From assembly GCA_037783415.1 (NCBI GenBank), contig JAZGTN010000029.1, positions 3,615,501-3,679,500 on the forward strand: DNA of 64,000 nt. The letters run 5' to 3'. Shown piece by piece: positions 48,030-60,649 of this stretch (position 1 is the stretch's first letter; each line of letters starts with the position of its first letter). The translations under genes and the position numbers were made by a program. The notes under the pieces were generated by a model. The model was not told the DNA's origin. It saw nothing but the letters and a program-made list of their open reading frames with translations, and searched no databases. Source of the stretch: Leptasterias polaris (taxonomy: Eukaryota > Echinodermata > Asteroidea > Forcipulatida > Asteriidae).

Positions 48030-48434
48030 GCCTTCTTTACGTAGTTGCAATAAACAAGTCCTTAGCCATTTTAGTATGTTTTTGCATTAAGAGCGATAAT
48101 GTTATAATGATAATGATAATGTACTGTAGTTTGCTAGTTTACCCGCCGAAACTAACATATAATAACGGGTAACAATCATTGGGCTAATTGATTCAAACCC
48201 TATTAATTACAAATCCACAGAAAAAATAAACAATATTCAGATTCACAGATTGCCGTCAAGCTCAAGAAATATGTTATGATATTATTTAATTTTTATACGT
48301 TTTATTGTTATTATTTTTTTTAAATTCTGTTTAATTTTATTTAGTTATTTTAATGTTTAGTTATTTATCAAATTTGTTTTAAAATGTATTTATTTCGTAT
48401 ATTTTTATGAACAATATTATTGTTGTTATTACTA
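48030..48434. other. Non-coding A/T-rich stretch
   Basis: No gene, repeat array or TIR pair recognised. Confidence 0.4.
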
Positions 48435-49402
48435 GCGGGCACACCCCACCCCTGAAAATGTCTGGCAGTGGCCGTTCATGATACCTCCCTGGGACTATGC
48501 TGAACAATTTTACTGTAGGTTTCATCAGGTTAATTCACAAGCTGATCTAGCTCAATAGACTGTGCAAGTCTCGCACGCATTCGAACTTCCGGGACCATAG
48601 TGGTCCCAACCCGCCATATGGAGTTTTACGTGGGCGAGATTTTGTTTCGTCAATTATTTTAGTTTAACGTAGTTTATGACCTAGAAAATTATACATGTTG
48701 TTGGGAATGTAACACTAAGTGATAACAAAATATGAAAGTATAATCAATCCAACAATAATTATAACGAAGAAAACCCGAGAATTATACTGGACCTCAGCTT
48801 CCGGTTATTGCAAAAAATTAAGAACTTTGTGCTCACCTCCGATCATAAAACTTATGTAAACGCTTGTTTTGGATGCGCGATTATAATCGCCAGATGCTGT
48901 AGTTGCAAAGCAAACCCTTTTCATTGCAGTCTATGGTTGTTGAGGCGTCAGCATCCTCCTTAAACTGCGATACGGGTAATTTTAAAACCCGTTTGACCAT
49001 CACGAATCCGTGTAAGGGGTTTCTAAAAAGTTATCAAAAAAGCATCCTTGTCCCAGAGTTTTAATTTTGTATCAATAATAAATAACACACTTTTAAGTAT
49101 TTTTTTCAACAGCTAAAACTAATTTCATAAAATTGTAATGGTTTATTTTTGTCATGAGATATTATTTTAAACAAAGATTTGATTTCAGAAAAAAAAAGTT
49201 CTTCGTTTGACGTGTTTTCTCGTTAGGATACGCGCGAGACTTGCACAGTCTATATTCGGGGCCGGGTGGGGCCATTTGGGTCTGTCTGGCGGGCACACCC
49301 TACCACTAAAAATGTCTGGCAGTAGCCATTCACAACCAGGGCCTATGCTGAACATTTTCCAGTAGGTTTCATCAGGTTAACTCACCCAGCTGATCTAGCT
49401 CA
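48435..49402. repeat. ~120-bp diverged direct repeats flanking a TIR element
   Basis: 48435-48554 and 49289-49402 share GCGGGCACACC, AATGTCTGGCAGT, TAGGTTTCATCAGGTTAA and GCTGATCTAGCTCA in order. The TIR element 48556-49252 starts one base after the first copy. Confidence 0.8.
48556..49252. mobile_element. ~700-bp TIR element, reverse-oriented relative of 12713-13309
   Basis: Starts TAGACTGTGCAAGTCTCGCA and ends CGCGAGACTTGCACAGTCTA. Its interior aligns with the complement of the array element (for example the GACGTGTTTTCTCGTT end and the TTGTTGAGGCGTCAGC block). No transposase frame. Confidence 0.7.
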
Positions 49403-51096
49403 TTTTGGGGGCCCTCCTCGATGCCCCCCCTGACCACACCCACCAGAGTGTGCTCGGCAGACGTCAATTTCCTTTGGACATGGACCATTGCTGCATACAT
49501 GAAAATTGGTTAACTTTCCAGCTAGGCTGACCCCCCTCGGCCCCCGGTCTGGTTTTTCGTGCCCGGTGGCCGCCGTCTTATTTATGATTCGGTGCCTGTT
49601 GATCGTGAGAAGTCAGGGCTGATCTGCTTGCGTTTTCACCGATTTTGGCCATAGTCGGGTGCGCCAAAATTAAAGGTATCCAGACGTTGATTTCCACTCG
49701 GCGCATGATCTCTACTACAGAAATTGATGCACATGCAATTATACATTCACTCGTTGTTCAACAGTTAAACTGCAGCTTTCGAGTAAAAAAATATCGACAT
49801 TTTTAAAATCAAAGTTAAAATCAAATAATTCGTTAGAAAACTTGACAATTCCATTCAAACCTTAATGGGTAACAGGTATTTTATTTATCAACAATATTTC
49901 ATATTCTCATATATTTTAACTATGCATTATTTTAAAATACCATTCTATATACCAAGCAATGGTAATAGGCTTAGACTCGTGGCCCCCGATTGACCATCTC
50001 TCTGGCATCAGTGTTGTTATGTAAAATAATGTTGAGTAAAAGTTGAATAAAGTTGAGAATACACGAAAATCAAATACACGTGAGGGTCAAGATTAAGATC
50101 GCTATAGTTCTGGTGTGTGTGATAGCCAATAGAGACAAATTGCGCTTTGCAAGGCTGATGCAGAAAACCGCGGTCTCAGACTTGAAAACGAGTCTAGGTG
50201 CGACGCCGCGTTGTTTCCAATATGTAAAAGTAAAATGCAACGACTGTTTCAGTACATTCATTACTAACTATTCACTCTACAAAATATGTTTACTTTAGAA
50301 AATGAGCTACTATTAATAAAAGGCCTATAACTATCAGCTAAACAAAGCAAACATAAATCCATATGGCCAGTACATAGTTATAACTCTATGGGCCAGTATC
50401 ATCAAAAGAGCGGGCCGAACACTTATGAAATGACTTTTAAATATCTGATTTTCAGGCAGGCTATCATTACATTTTTTGAATTAGTTTTTACAGACATAAG
50501 CCTACAATGTTTGCAGTCGTAATAATACTATTATGTGTGTAGAGGCCAAGGTAAAACCGCCATTTAGTTTATATATTATAGCATCATACTCAATATGACA
50601 TTTTTTTGAGGCGTTCTTTTTTAGCCAAGCAAGCGCTTTCAATTTCTGAGAGCAGGTGCAACTGTAGATAATTCTGTGAAAAAAAGCTGTTGCGAATTTG
50701 AATTTTGAATGCTGTTTTAATGGATTGGTTTTGAACGGTAATCTTTTTTAATAACTTGACATAAAAGAACAAACTGCTTACACATAGGTGAAATTGAATG
50801 AATGTGTTTTGATGAGATATTTTAATTTCGCCTGAAATACTGGGAATAACGCGACTATTAATTTGGCTACTTGCCGAAAATGACCGGGGAAAACCCTGAT
50901 AAAGTGATAGTAGAAAGTATAGTAGAAAGTACTGCACTAAAAAGTAAAGACTTACTAATAATAGTTCCCGGTAGACACCAGGTTTAGACGGGTAACATAG
51001 GTTTAAGTGACTTTGAGCTGTGTCAAGAGATCAAGCTCTTCTATACGCAGCTCTTCTATACGCACTGTTTCAGTGTTTCCCTGAAAACTTAAAAAC
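49403..51096. other. Non-coding stretch with relatives of the array's 14.5-15.1 kb segment
   Basis: 49560-49620 matches the complement of 14470-14530 (GATTCGGTGCCTGTTGATCG), while 49630-49860 matches 14870-15110 in the direct sense (GCCATAGTCGGGTGCGCCAA), so the segment was partly inverted. From 49960 to 51096 I see no gene and no repeat structure. Confidence 0.6.
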
Positions 51097-51410
51097 AAGG
51101 AAGCTGTTTAATTTCCAGAAGGTAATACTGTACCCTAAAAACTTTAACATTTTTAAACACAAGGAAGCTTTTTAATTTCCAGAAGGTAATACTGTACCCT
51201 GAAAACTTTAACATTTTTAAACACAAGGAATCTGTTTAATTTTCAGAGAGTAATACTGTACCCTGAAAACTTTAACATTTTTAAACACAAGGAAGCTGTT
51301 TAATTTCCAGAAGGTAATACTGTACCCTGAACACTTTAACATTTTTAAACACAAGGAAGCTGTTTAATTTCCAGAGGGTAATACTGTACCCTATAAACTT
51401 TAACATTTCA
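51097..51410. repeat. 64-bp tandem repeat, about five copies
   Basis: Units start ACAAGGAAGCTGTTTAATTT, contain GGTAATACTGTACCCTGAAA and end TTTTTAAAC; period 64. Copies differ by a few substitutions. Confidence 0.9.
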
Positions 51411-51589
51411 AACAATTTCCATTTGCACACTGTGGATCCAACCACATTTTGGCTTTGAGACAAATAAACTGCAAATGAGGGTACAAATTATTTTACACAA
51501 CAAACTATCCTAAAGTCTAAATGCGGACGGCCGGACGGACAGACAAAATCGGTATTACATAGGCTCGCATTCTGCTAAAGCAGCTCGCC

Positions 51590-51695
51590 AAAAACACAGG
51601 CTCGGGTTGGATTCGAGCCCACATCTCCGCCCTTTTAATCTTTGACAATGAGACCACTGATTGTGCCTGTATACATAAGGCCTGTTCGAATCCTG
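51590..51695 (-). repeat. tRNA-like (SINE-type) repeat, copy 1
   Basis: About 105 bp, repeated at 52844-52948 with only one or two changes. On the minus strand GGGCTCGAATCCAACCC resembles a polymerase III B box and CAGTGGTCTCATTG a weak A box. A tRNA-derived SINE fragment is the best reading; a full tRNA fold is not present. Confidence 0.45.
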
Positions 51696-51991
51696 ACCAA
51701 TCAAGCAAGGAATTTGATAGAAAAATAATATATTTGCCCGTAGAAAGATGGCCGACTATACACTGTGTGACGTCAAGTGGGAACTATAACTATGGCGGCA
51801 TCCTAAATGACAGCTATGACCATTGCCAACGACGTCCTATACTTAAAAGCATGATGACGTTGCCAGCCATTCGTAGCCGTAGCTGCCAATTCACAGACGG
51901 CTTATCAATGAGCAATGTATCTTGCCTGCCAGAAAATCTAAAGGTCACTTGTTTAAAATAAACAAGGTTAAGTGGACTATTCCAGTGATCA

Positions 51992-52419
51992 TTATTTAGG
52001 GTCTTTTTCCTTAAATGGATTCAGCAGGAACACGTTCAAGGTTGTGGTGGGAGACTTGGGATGGCTCCGTATCCCCATGTTCGCTCCGGAATCTAGTCGG
52101 ATCCAAATCCTCTCGTCCACCTTCAGTTCGATTATGGCACTCTGGGACGACGTCCCGGCGTTTTCATCGTTCTTATCGGCGAAGATGCTGACCACGATAT
52201 CCTCACCACGCATCAGGTGAACCGACGCCGTGTGCTCGAGCTCCGGCCGGACTGCGAACGTGAACATGTACGGTCCGGCCTTAGGGCAGATGAACTCATG
52301 TAGGCTTGCGTCCCATGTTCCGGATGGGTGTTGGGTCAGGATTCGGTCGAACGGGACATGCAAAGGACTGTCGGAGCCTTTGAGCACTCCGGTAAACACG
52401 GTGGAAAAGTATACAGGCT
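51992..52419 (-). CDS. C1q-domain protein, terminal exon
   Basis: After a TTATTTTCCAG acceptor (52420-52430) the exon reads PVYFSTVFTGVLKG and a whole globular C1q fold of ~135 residues to a TAA at 51992. Family landmarks are PLHVPFDRIL, TWDASLHEFICPKAGPYMFTF (the central aromatic strand), SAIIELKVDERIWIRLDSG and the C-terminal FLLNPF. C1q-domain proteins are secreted recognition or adhesion proteins that trimerise; many invertebrates have large families. The upstream exons with signal peptide and any coiled coil or collagen part are not seen in the next several kb, so this is a partial gene. The exon enters in phase 2 (an AG completes a split codon). Confidence 0.85.
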
Positions 52420-52843
52420 CTGGAAAATAACGACAAGAGGGTTACCGAGACTATTTAAGAAATAAAATAAAAAGGATGCAAAATTGAGAAATCACACTTC
52501 AACTCGTTCTATATCTCTTGATTTGCTGCCTTCGTGGCAGGGGTGGGGTCGGGATGGTGATTGGGGGGGGGGGGGGGTGTTTTAAAGTCAAAGCGTTTCC
52601 AGATCTATTTCAGATCGGGGCACTTTACTAACAGCTACAAGGACAAACTGGCCGGAGAGACAATCCCAAAACACGGGAGAATTCCATCTCAACAGCTTGA
52701 AAATAAGTATTCTGAGGTTGTTTCCGTCTCCAAGAAAGAACGAAAAACCCATCCAAAAGCGTGACCGTTGTTTTCACACACTAGAGTAAACAACAATTAT
52801 TATGAAAACTTGGGAACCCACCCCCCCTCAAAACAAACCAAAA

Positions 52844-52948
52844 AAAACACAGGCTCGGGTTGGATTCGAGCCCACATCTCCGCCCTTTTAATCTTTGACA
52901 ATGAGACCACTGATTGTGGCTGTATACATAAGGCCTGTTCGAATCCTG
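52844..52948 (-). repeat. tRNA-like (SINE-type) repeat, copy 2
   Basis: Second copy, same orientation, 1.25 kb from the first; the C1q exon lies between them. Confidence 0.45.
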
Positions 52949-53159
52949 TATAATATAACGATATCCTTTAAATTATGACTGCCTAAATCCTAAAAGGCAA
53001 CCAGTTATTTTAACCGAGAGTCAAAAGGAAATCCACCATGAAACAGTCGTACAAATTGTACGATTAGACTATACATCATTATTATTAATGCCTTGGCCGC
53101 CAATTGGTAATTTCATATTGCGCACAATGTGTTTCCATGGATATACCTGTACATACAAG

Positions 53160-54460
53160 CAGTGTTGTTGACTCGAGTCGGTGACTTGGACTCGAGTCAG
53201 ACTCGAGTCGCCAATTTCATTGACTTGCGACTTGACTTGACTTGAGCAAAAATGACTCGTGACTTGACTTGACTTGAGCAAATATGACTTGCGACTTGAC
53301 TTGACTTGAGAAAAAATGACTTGGTTACAACACAGGAATATTAAATGTGAAGTTATACGTTTACATTTTTAGGGTTCGGATAAATTAATGTCGAAACAAT
53401 TCACTCGGAAGTTCCGCAAAACACGGACCACATTGCGATCACAGTTTACACAACGCACGCGGTCACGTCTTTTCCAATTTAGAGGCTGCTAGTCTTTGTT
53501 ATGTCGTTCCTTTATGCGCAACAATAAAGATAGGAAACATTGAACGCTAGAGGGCGTTTCAAAACAATGCGATACCATTGGAGTAAAAGCCCTCTATTGG
53601 TGAAATATCCCACAACACCTGTTTGAAACGCCTTGACAAAAGACTTTACGTGTCTGCGCATGCTCGGGGAAAAGGGTTTTTCCTTCGAATTGCAATAATC
53701 ACCATCCTTGGTGCGCGAAAAAAACGTGTACAGAGCAATGAGCCACTGGTATTCACGCAAAAGCCGTCGACAGTATGGTCTTCAAAGCACATTTCCTCGG
53801 AAATGTTAGCTTGTTTACGGAAAACTGCACAACTTATAGGCTTTATTTTACAAAAATGACACCATTTTGGACATTTTGGATCAACAGAAAGATTATTTAA
53901 ATGTAAAACGTAGAATTTGTTTCTTTTTAAATATGTTTTGTTTTGTTGTTTTGGGGAATTTTTGGCGGGGTGTTTGTGCATAGGATAGTCAAAATGCTGT
54001 GGTGGTGAAGACGCATTGCTTTAGATCACATCCGTGGTTGTGTTCAACCTTAGTTTTTCACCTGACACCTGTCGTGTTAAATTTTGTAAAATTAAGTTTT
54101 TGCCATGATACCCCCCACATTCGACAAAAATGCCGTGGTGCCCTTTTTACACTTACGAAATTGCTGCGATGCCCTTAAAATTCTAAAACAGCACGGCAAT
54201 TATTGCCGTGCATGTGGTTCAATGGTTGTATTTTTTAGTCTGTCACAACATCATCATGGGAGTGGGCTTATCGGGACATTATGTGACTTTTTGTGACTTG
54301 ACTTGACTTGCGAAAATTTGACTTGCGACTTGACTTGACTTGTGAAAATTTGACTTGCGACTTGACTTGACTTGAACAAAAATGACTTGTGACTTGACTT
54401 GACCAAAGATGACTTGCGACTTGACTTGACTTGACAAAAAATGACTTGGTTACAACACTG
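53160..54460. mobile_element. Non-autonomous hAT-type element with 8-bp target duplication
   Basis: Flanked by CATACAAG on both sides (53152-53159 and 54461-54468), with ends CAGTGTTGT and ACAACACTG, as in hAT elements. Subterminal arrays of GACTTGACTT with GCAAAAATGACTTG spacers lie at 53185-53320 and 54281-54450. A copy of the right terminus (ATGACTTGGTTACAACAC) also occurs internally at 53315-53332, so the left 173 bp look like a complete short element joined to ~950 bp of other DNA. No transposase. Confidence 0.85.
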
Positions 54461-54468
54461 CATACAAG

Positions 54469-57400
54469 TCATAACATTATTTCAAACACTCGTGTCATTA
54501 AATATTTATGTGAATTGAAACGCATAATTCATGCTATGAAAACATTTTTTTTGGCAGTTTGGGCGACCTTGCAGCTCCATTTCAACGATGGGTAACTCCT
54601 AGTCCTACTCCTAATTGTTTTTTACTCAGTACTTATAATTACCCGAGTTCTGTGTAAATTGACGTTGTGTTATTAACATTTACTAATCAGATAAAAATCA
54701 CCGTTTTTGTGAAACCCGAGAGGTAGCTTTTCAAATGAACATAAAAAAATAACAATACTACTGTTTTGTAAAGTGTTCACTTAATACTTTTCAACACTTG
54801 ATATTATTTAAACATCATTACTCGTTTTCAGTTCAATTATTGAACTGAAAATGCAAGGTGACTATTTAGTACCGTAGTATCTGACATTTTGTTAAACATA
54901 TCACACAGATGGCATGATGGCGTGCACATTGAGGTGGCCATATGGAAGTTAAATTGTAATGAAATAGAATACATTGACTGATTTTGCCAAGGATAACGAT
55001 CGAATATGAAAGGCACAAATAAACAATTAAGGGCTCGTGATCGATGTTTTGCCGCTGTGGTGGTGATGCGGCAGACAGCCACTACAACTTCTCTACCCGG
55101 CCCTCCATAGCGTTAGTCCCCGATGACTGAGCGTACATGCTCATGGTTGTAGTTTGAAAGCAACGTGTACAACAAGCCAGGTCAGTCAGGTAGCCTAGTC
55201 CTTGCTCTATGCCTAAACAACTTACATCGCAATACTAAATACATACCTGGCTGCTTACACTCGCACAACCCCATGATGTTTTCTGACAATGACAGTCAAT
55301 GCACGACGTTCCCCGTGTCAATGTTCTCAAGGCAGGTCTATAGCTAGGGCTACGTGTAGTATGTATCACTGCATGATTGAACATGCAGTTGTTACGCATC
55401 AAGCTGCACTTTTTATGCACGGTGGATGGTGGGAATCCTTGTGAGGTGACCCCAACAATGCAAAACTCAAATGCCCACAACAATAACCCATAGAGGTATG
55501 TGACCGCAGAGTTTGAAAGGGTACACAATATCTAGTTCATGTCAATTATTGACTGCTAGGAATCGACTGACACGGTTCAGAGGTCAACTGAACTATACAA
55601 GGGGATCTCCCATCCCAACGCGTGATAAGAATGTCAGAAAGAAGAGGTGAATTGAGCAGCTGTATTAGTGGAGCCGAATTGCTCCTATACCGGCCATGTT
55701 CGTCTCCGATCGTTCTCAACCTTGGAGACGAAGCTATAGGCCACACTAAAGTAACCTTAGTTTACAAAATAAATAAATAAAAATGAACATTTCCTGACCG
55801 TGTGAGATATACACTTGACTGGTCACATGGGAAATTTCACATTGTGTCATAATTTTCACACAAATTTGCAGGGATTTGAGTGTTATAAAAGTTACAGCTG
55901 TTTAAGTCTCTTCTTATCAACAGTTGATAAAAAATCAAACAGTACAATCTCCATAATGACTTAAATTTTATTTATAATTCTTCCATTTTGTGCTGTGAAT
56001 ACTATAGGCCTCCTCCATGATATGTTTGGGTCTCAGAAAGCCCGCGCTGCAGTGTTTTGCTTCGCTGTCACCGTAGTGGGCGCGCGGCGAACGACAAAAA
56101 CATCAGTCGACCCGATTCTAGACTTGATTTCAAGTCTGAGATCGCGGTTATTTCTCTGCATCAGCCACACAAAATCCCCCCGCAGATTGGCTATCATAGT
56201 ATCATGCGCTCTAACTCGCAATCTCAGACAAGTTGACCCTCGATCTTGTGTATACGGTATTCATTTATTCACAACTGATATTTACATAACAACACTATGC
56301 CCGAGAGATGACCAATCAGGAGGCCAGAAAACTCCTGTTGGTTGCGTCTATTACCAATAGGTTATAATATATCACTTCAGCATTTTCTGTATAAAAATCG
56401 ATCGAGTCATTGTTTTTATTTTTATAGTGCTTTGTACGTATGCTATTTCTAATTTATACATAAAATAATACTAGATGTATTCTTAAAATATTGACAAATA
56501 AAGATGACAAATAACTTGATTCTTACTAGACGAAAAACTGTGTTCCCTTTATTTGAATGGAATCGTCTAGTACTGATTTTCCCAACGTTTTTTATTTATT
56601 TTGAATTTAAAACTAGAATCACTTTGGGTTTTTTGTTTCCAAACTGCAAGTTGAATCACTGAGCATCAACTGAGCAACATGTGCATCAATGTTGTATTTC
56701 TGTACTATATCCCGTGGTATAAACGGTCAAGTTTGAATGTGCATTTTATTGACGGCTTCTGAGATTCTGACCAATCAGAGTGTTCCGTCCACTATTGGAC
56801 TAATTCGCCATAGGGTGTGTACCGATAAACAATGTTCCCAAGTCTGTGATCGTAGGTTAAAGACGGAGGTTAATCCACAAGAGGGCGCTATTTCAGGCAA
56901 TAATGTATTGGCTATCAGGTAGACTATAAACCACGAGCACAGACTTGGAACCAAGTCTATCCCGATTCTGGCAAGACAGCTTGGTGGGGGCGCTCTCCGG
57001 GGAACCGCGGCCAATTCAAGAGTGTTTGTGTTGTCAGTTTTAAAAAAATCATTATGGTGGTGACATACCTAGTCATTTGATTATTTCAACTCTTGTGTTT
57101 ATAGAACTGATGTTTGGTTTTGCTATTTTACTTACGTAACCCTAATGGCGAGACTTGTCGACCGCGCAAGACGAGGTTTTTCGCGCATACAAAGATAAAG
57201 GAAATATGTCGGCAAAAACATACTGTTTGAAGAGTTAAAGAAATCGAACTCAGTTTAAATTAGGGTAAAATGTAAGTTGTTTTTAGTGATCAGCATGCAT
57301 TACGTCTTAACACGTCGATCATAGACATACTAATTAAGTAATTACCTGACTGCATGCCATGCTATTAAAACAATTTCTATATGAATTGTCTCACCAGGTT

Positions 57401-57482
57401 TCTCTTTTATAAGAAAAACGACGAAGTTTTTATTTAAACTTTAAGGTATTATACGAGATTGGTAAGGATAAAAATATAATTG
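54469..57482. other. Non-coding stretch
   Basis: No supported gene; frames up to ~120 residues (for example 55995-56360) show no domain. Short inverted motifs AGACTTG...CAAGTCT at 56115-56137 and 56940-56960 may mark further MITE remnants. Confidence 0.4.
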
Positions 57483-57877
57483 TTTAAAGTCACTGGACAC
57501 GTTTGGTAATTACACAAAGTATATATATTAGCATAAAAACTTACTTGGTAACGAGCAACGGAGAGCTGTTGATAGTATAAAACATTGTGAGAAACGACTC
57601 CCTCTGAAGTAACGTAGTTTTTGAGAAAGAGGTAATTTCTCACTAAAATATTTGAATCTGAAAAAGACTTCAGGCCTGAAGCATTTTTCAGGCATCTGAA
57701 AGCACACACATTGTGCAACAAGGGTGTTTTTTCTTTCATTATTTTCTTGCAACTTCGATGACCAGTTCAGCCCAAATTTTCACAGGTTTGTTATTTTATG
57801 CATATGTTGGTATACACCAAGTGAGAATACTGGTCTTTGACAATTACCAAACGTGTCCATCCCCCAGTGCATTTAAA
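57483..57877. mobile_element. 395-bp MITE, TTTAAAGTCACTGGACACG family
   Basis: Left end TTTAAAGTCACTGGACACGT, right end ACCAAACGTGTCCATCCCCC then CAGTGCATTTAAA, an imperfect TIR pair around TTTGGTAATT. Internal landmarks are ACTTACTTGGTAACGAGC, AAGCACACACATTGTGC and the palindrome CTTCAGGCCTGAAG. The frames on both strands follow from the inverted structure. Confidence 0.75.
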
Positions 57878-60474
57878 TTAAATTTGGTTATGAAGTTCAT
57901 AGAATCATACTATAACAATTTCTTCTGCGAAATATTTCCCACTGAAATGAAGCAATATTCGGGAAATCTGTGTCTGAAAACCAAATAAAGGACAGCGTGT
58001 TTACATGCTGAATATTGGGCATGGTTTTTCATGATTTTCTCCTGACCCATCACACATGTCAGGGGGTTATTTTCACAGGTTTTGTATTTAATGTATATGG
58101 TTGATCACACAAAACACGAACACTGTCTGCGACTATTTTGTCAGGTCTCCAATCTTATGTAACACCTTTAACACTAAAACAGAAGAAGTTTGTTTATATG
58201 TTGCATCTATTCGTCTAGCTCACAAACACTGAATAGTTGAAGAAACTATACAGCTTGCGGGTACAACCATTTGTGTAGTTGGAAGGAGTGTTGGGGTCGG
58301 GGGGAAAAAAGAAGAAAATAAAAAAGAAAAAACGGTTTCGAACAGTATACTCAGCTCGTCTTCAGAGCAGAGTATACTGTTCTAAACGTCGAGACAGCAC
58401 CGGTTCCTTTTCAGAGCCAATGACTCCTCCCGAAAGAGATTTAGCCATATTGTTGTATCCGCAAGTTTACTAGTTATAGTTACTTCTTATTTACCACACC
58501 ATGCAAAGCTTCACTAACTGATTACATGCATCCATATTCGAGGACGTGGCACGTCATAGAAAATAATATTCTTTCTATAAATTTTACCCCATATAAAATG
58601 TATTGAGTGTTCTCCTTACCCAAGGGGGGGGGGGGGGGGGGGGGGTAAAGTTTCTGAAAATCCCGTCTATAACTGCGAAAAGTCTCGGACTTACATGACA
58701 AGTCTCTGCTCGAGAGAGAAGATTTCAAAAAATATAAAAACGTACACAAAGAAAATAAACAAACATTTCCTTTTGGGCAAAACAACTATAAAATAAAGAC
58801 AATTGTAATCGCAAAGGTTACCATTTCATTTCAACTGTTTTTCTTGATGTTGTATAAATTAAAAAACTCTCAGGCTGACTACAATTTTTCAAACTATTAC
58901 ACAAAATAATGCCACACTTGCTGTGAAAATTTAATCAACTGGACCCCCCTTAAAAGAAAGACAAAAGAAGAAAAACTCTCGCTAAAATTCATTCTTTTCA
59001 CTCTCCTGTTTTTGCTAGGTTTTCCCCATCACAAACAAAACCATTAAGTTTATATTTTTAATGTGACGAAAGTTTAAATTATGTTTCCCATTCCTTCTAA
59101 AATTAGGAAACGATTGTCATGTTCACTCCAAATAAAATTGAAATTCCTCAATACTGTTTTTTTTCTTCTTCACTTCTCGTTATTGCCTTGGTATTATACT
59201 TTGGAGTAAACGTTTGTAATGTATACCATCACGACAATCAAATTGCTGGCATAAAGATTAATGGACTCCTTTCATAAAGGAAACCTACAAAACCTAAAAA
59301 CCTGTAAATTAGGGTGATTGCTATGAATCAGAAAACACAAGTTGGGCACATTATCCCAACGTTTCCAGTGATACTTTATACTTGACAACAATACGTCATA
59401 CATTCACATCTGCTACATCCACAAATTACTGTTACATCTGGCTTCAAATCTAAATCGCTCATTTCATCATTTGTAGTAAGTTCTTTGGACAGAACTGAAT
59501 ACTTCTGGCATAAGTTAAGGTCTTTTCCCCCGAAGATATACATATACATGACAGGCAGGTATAACAAATGTGCTTTTCTGGATTTTACCTCACAAATGGT
59601 GATCAGGACAGTTCCTTGGATTGGACCTATGGATTTGTTACCAATGATGGTAAAGAGCCTTGTTTAAGGACACAGGTTCTACAATGGCAAGCCCAATACT
59701 TTGTTCTTTCATGGGCAGGACAGGTTCTTCTTGATAAACGGTACCTCTAAAAGGGAAATTTTTAATTTCTCCTTTTTAAACATAAAATACCCCAGACAGT
59801 TTCTTCATTTGATCTCCAGAGGAGATCTCGTGGCCATGTTAAAACTTGCCATAGTGAGAAGTGTTTAAGCGTACGCATGGCGCGCAAGCTTATGAGGGTG
59901 CTTATTTATGCGAAACCCAACAACACACACCAGTTCTCTCTATTAGTATGCGGGTACTAACAACTGTTGAGCGTCACATGCAATCTGACCCTTCCAAAAC
60001 AGAGCTCGAAGATGTGACCGACAGGTGTTGAAAAGAAATTTTTTGGTTTACAGATTTTTCAACATTATTACGCCTTTCAACAAAAAAGGCATTTCTAAAT
60101 AGGTATTAAAAGAGTAGTGACTCGGGTCTTAAGGGCCGTTTAAAAACATGCAGGGTTCTGGCCGTGCGTCTCGCCTTCAGCTAGGTCCCTTATTACAAAG
60201 CCATTATGCCGCCAGTTTTAAGACCTCATTGCCACTCTTTTATTTCCTCAGTATAAGGGCTGCAAGGCAATTGCATAGAGGCAGTGGATACTTTTTGAAC
60301 ACAAGGTGGCGGTAGATATTCCAGGTAAATTTTCATTGTATGCAAAAGGCTCTTTTCCAAACCCAATTAAAAAAGCCCCTGTCCCAAAAGTGCATGTTTC
60401 AAAATTAACAACGAAGCCCAAGCCAGAGACGAAGCTGTGGTTTCAAAAAGGGCCATTGATCTGATAACAATGGA
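57878..60474. other. Non-coding stretch between the MITE and the PHAX 3' end
   Basis: No gene supported. It contains a hairpin at 58340-58382 and a 22-base G run at 58624-58645; the rest is A/T-rich with no repeat pattern that I can define. Confidence 0.4.
58340..58382. other. 43-bp hairpin
   Basis: GAACAGTATACTCAGCTC and its complement (one mismatch) around a 7-base loop GTCTTCA; 18-bp stem. Too short for a typical animal pre-miRNA; function unknown. Confidence 0.6.
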
Positions 60475-60480
60475 TTTATT
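60475..60480 (-). promoter_or_regulatory. Poly(A) signal AATAAA of PHAX (candidate)
   Basis: First AATAAA on the minus strand after the PHAX stop codon, ~170 bp downstream. Another lies near 60240. Confidence 0.5.
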
Positions 60481-60649
60481 TGGTAAGTCTGCTGCCCTCT
60501 AACGTCCTCAAAAATCTTCCACTTCTTCCTTAAGGTGAAGTTATCATTAACTTTTCCACTGAAGGTGCACCAACCCTCTCCCGTATCTTAGTTTTTCTGG
60601 AATCAAGTATCCTTCTTGGGTCATCTTTCACAGCCTCTCCATCAGTGAT

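Noticed and set aside
51590..51695. Functional tRNA gene
   Set aside because: B-box-like sequence is present but no cloverleaf with acceptor stem and anticodon arm can be formed; read as a SINE-type repeat.
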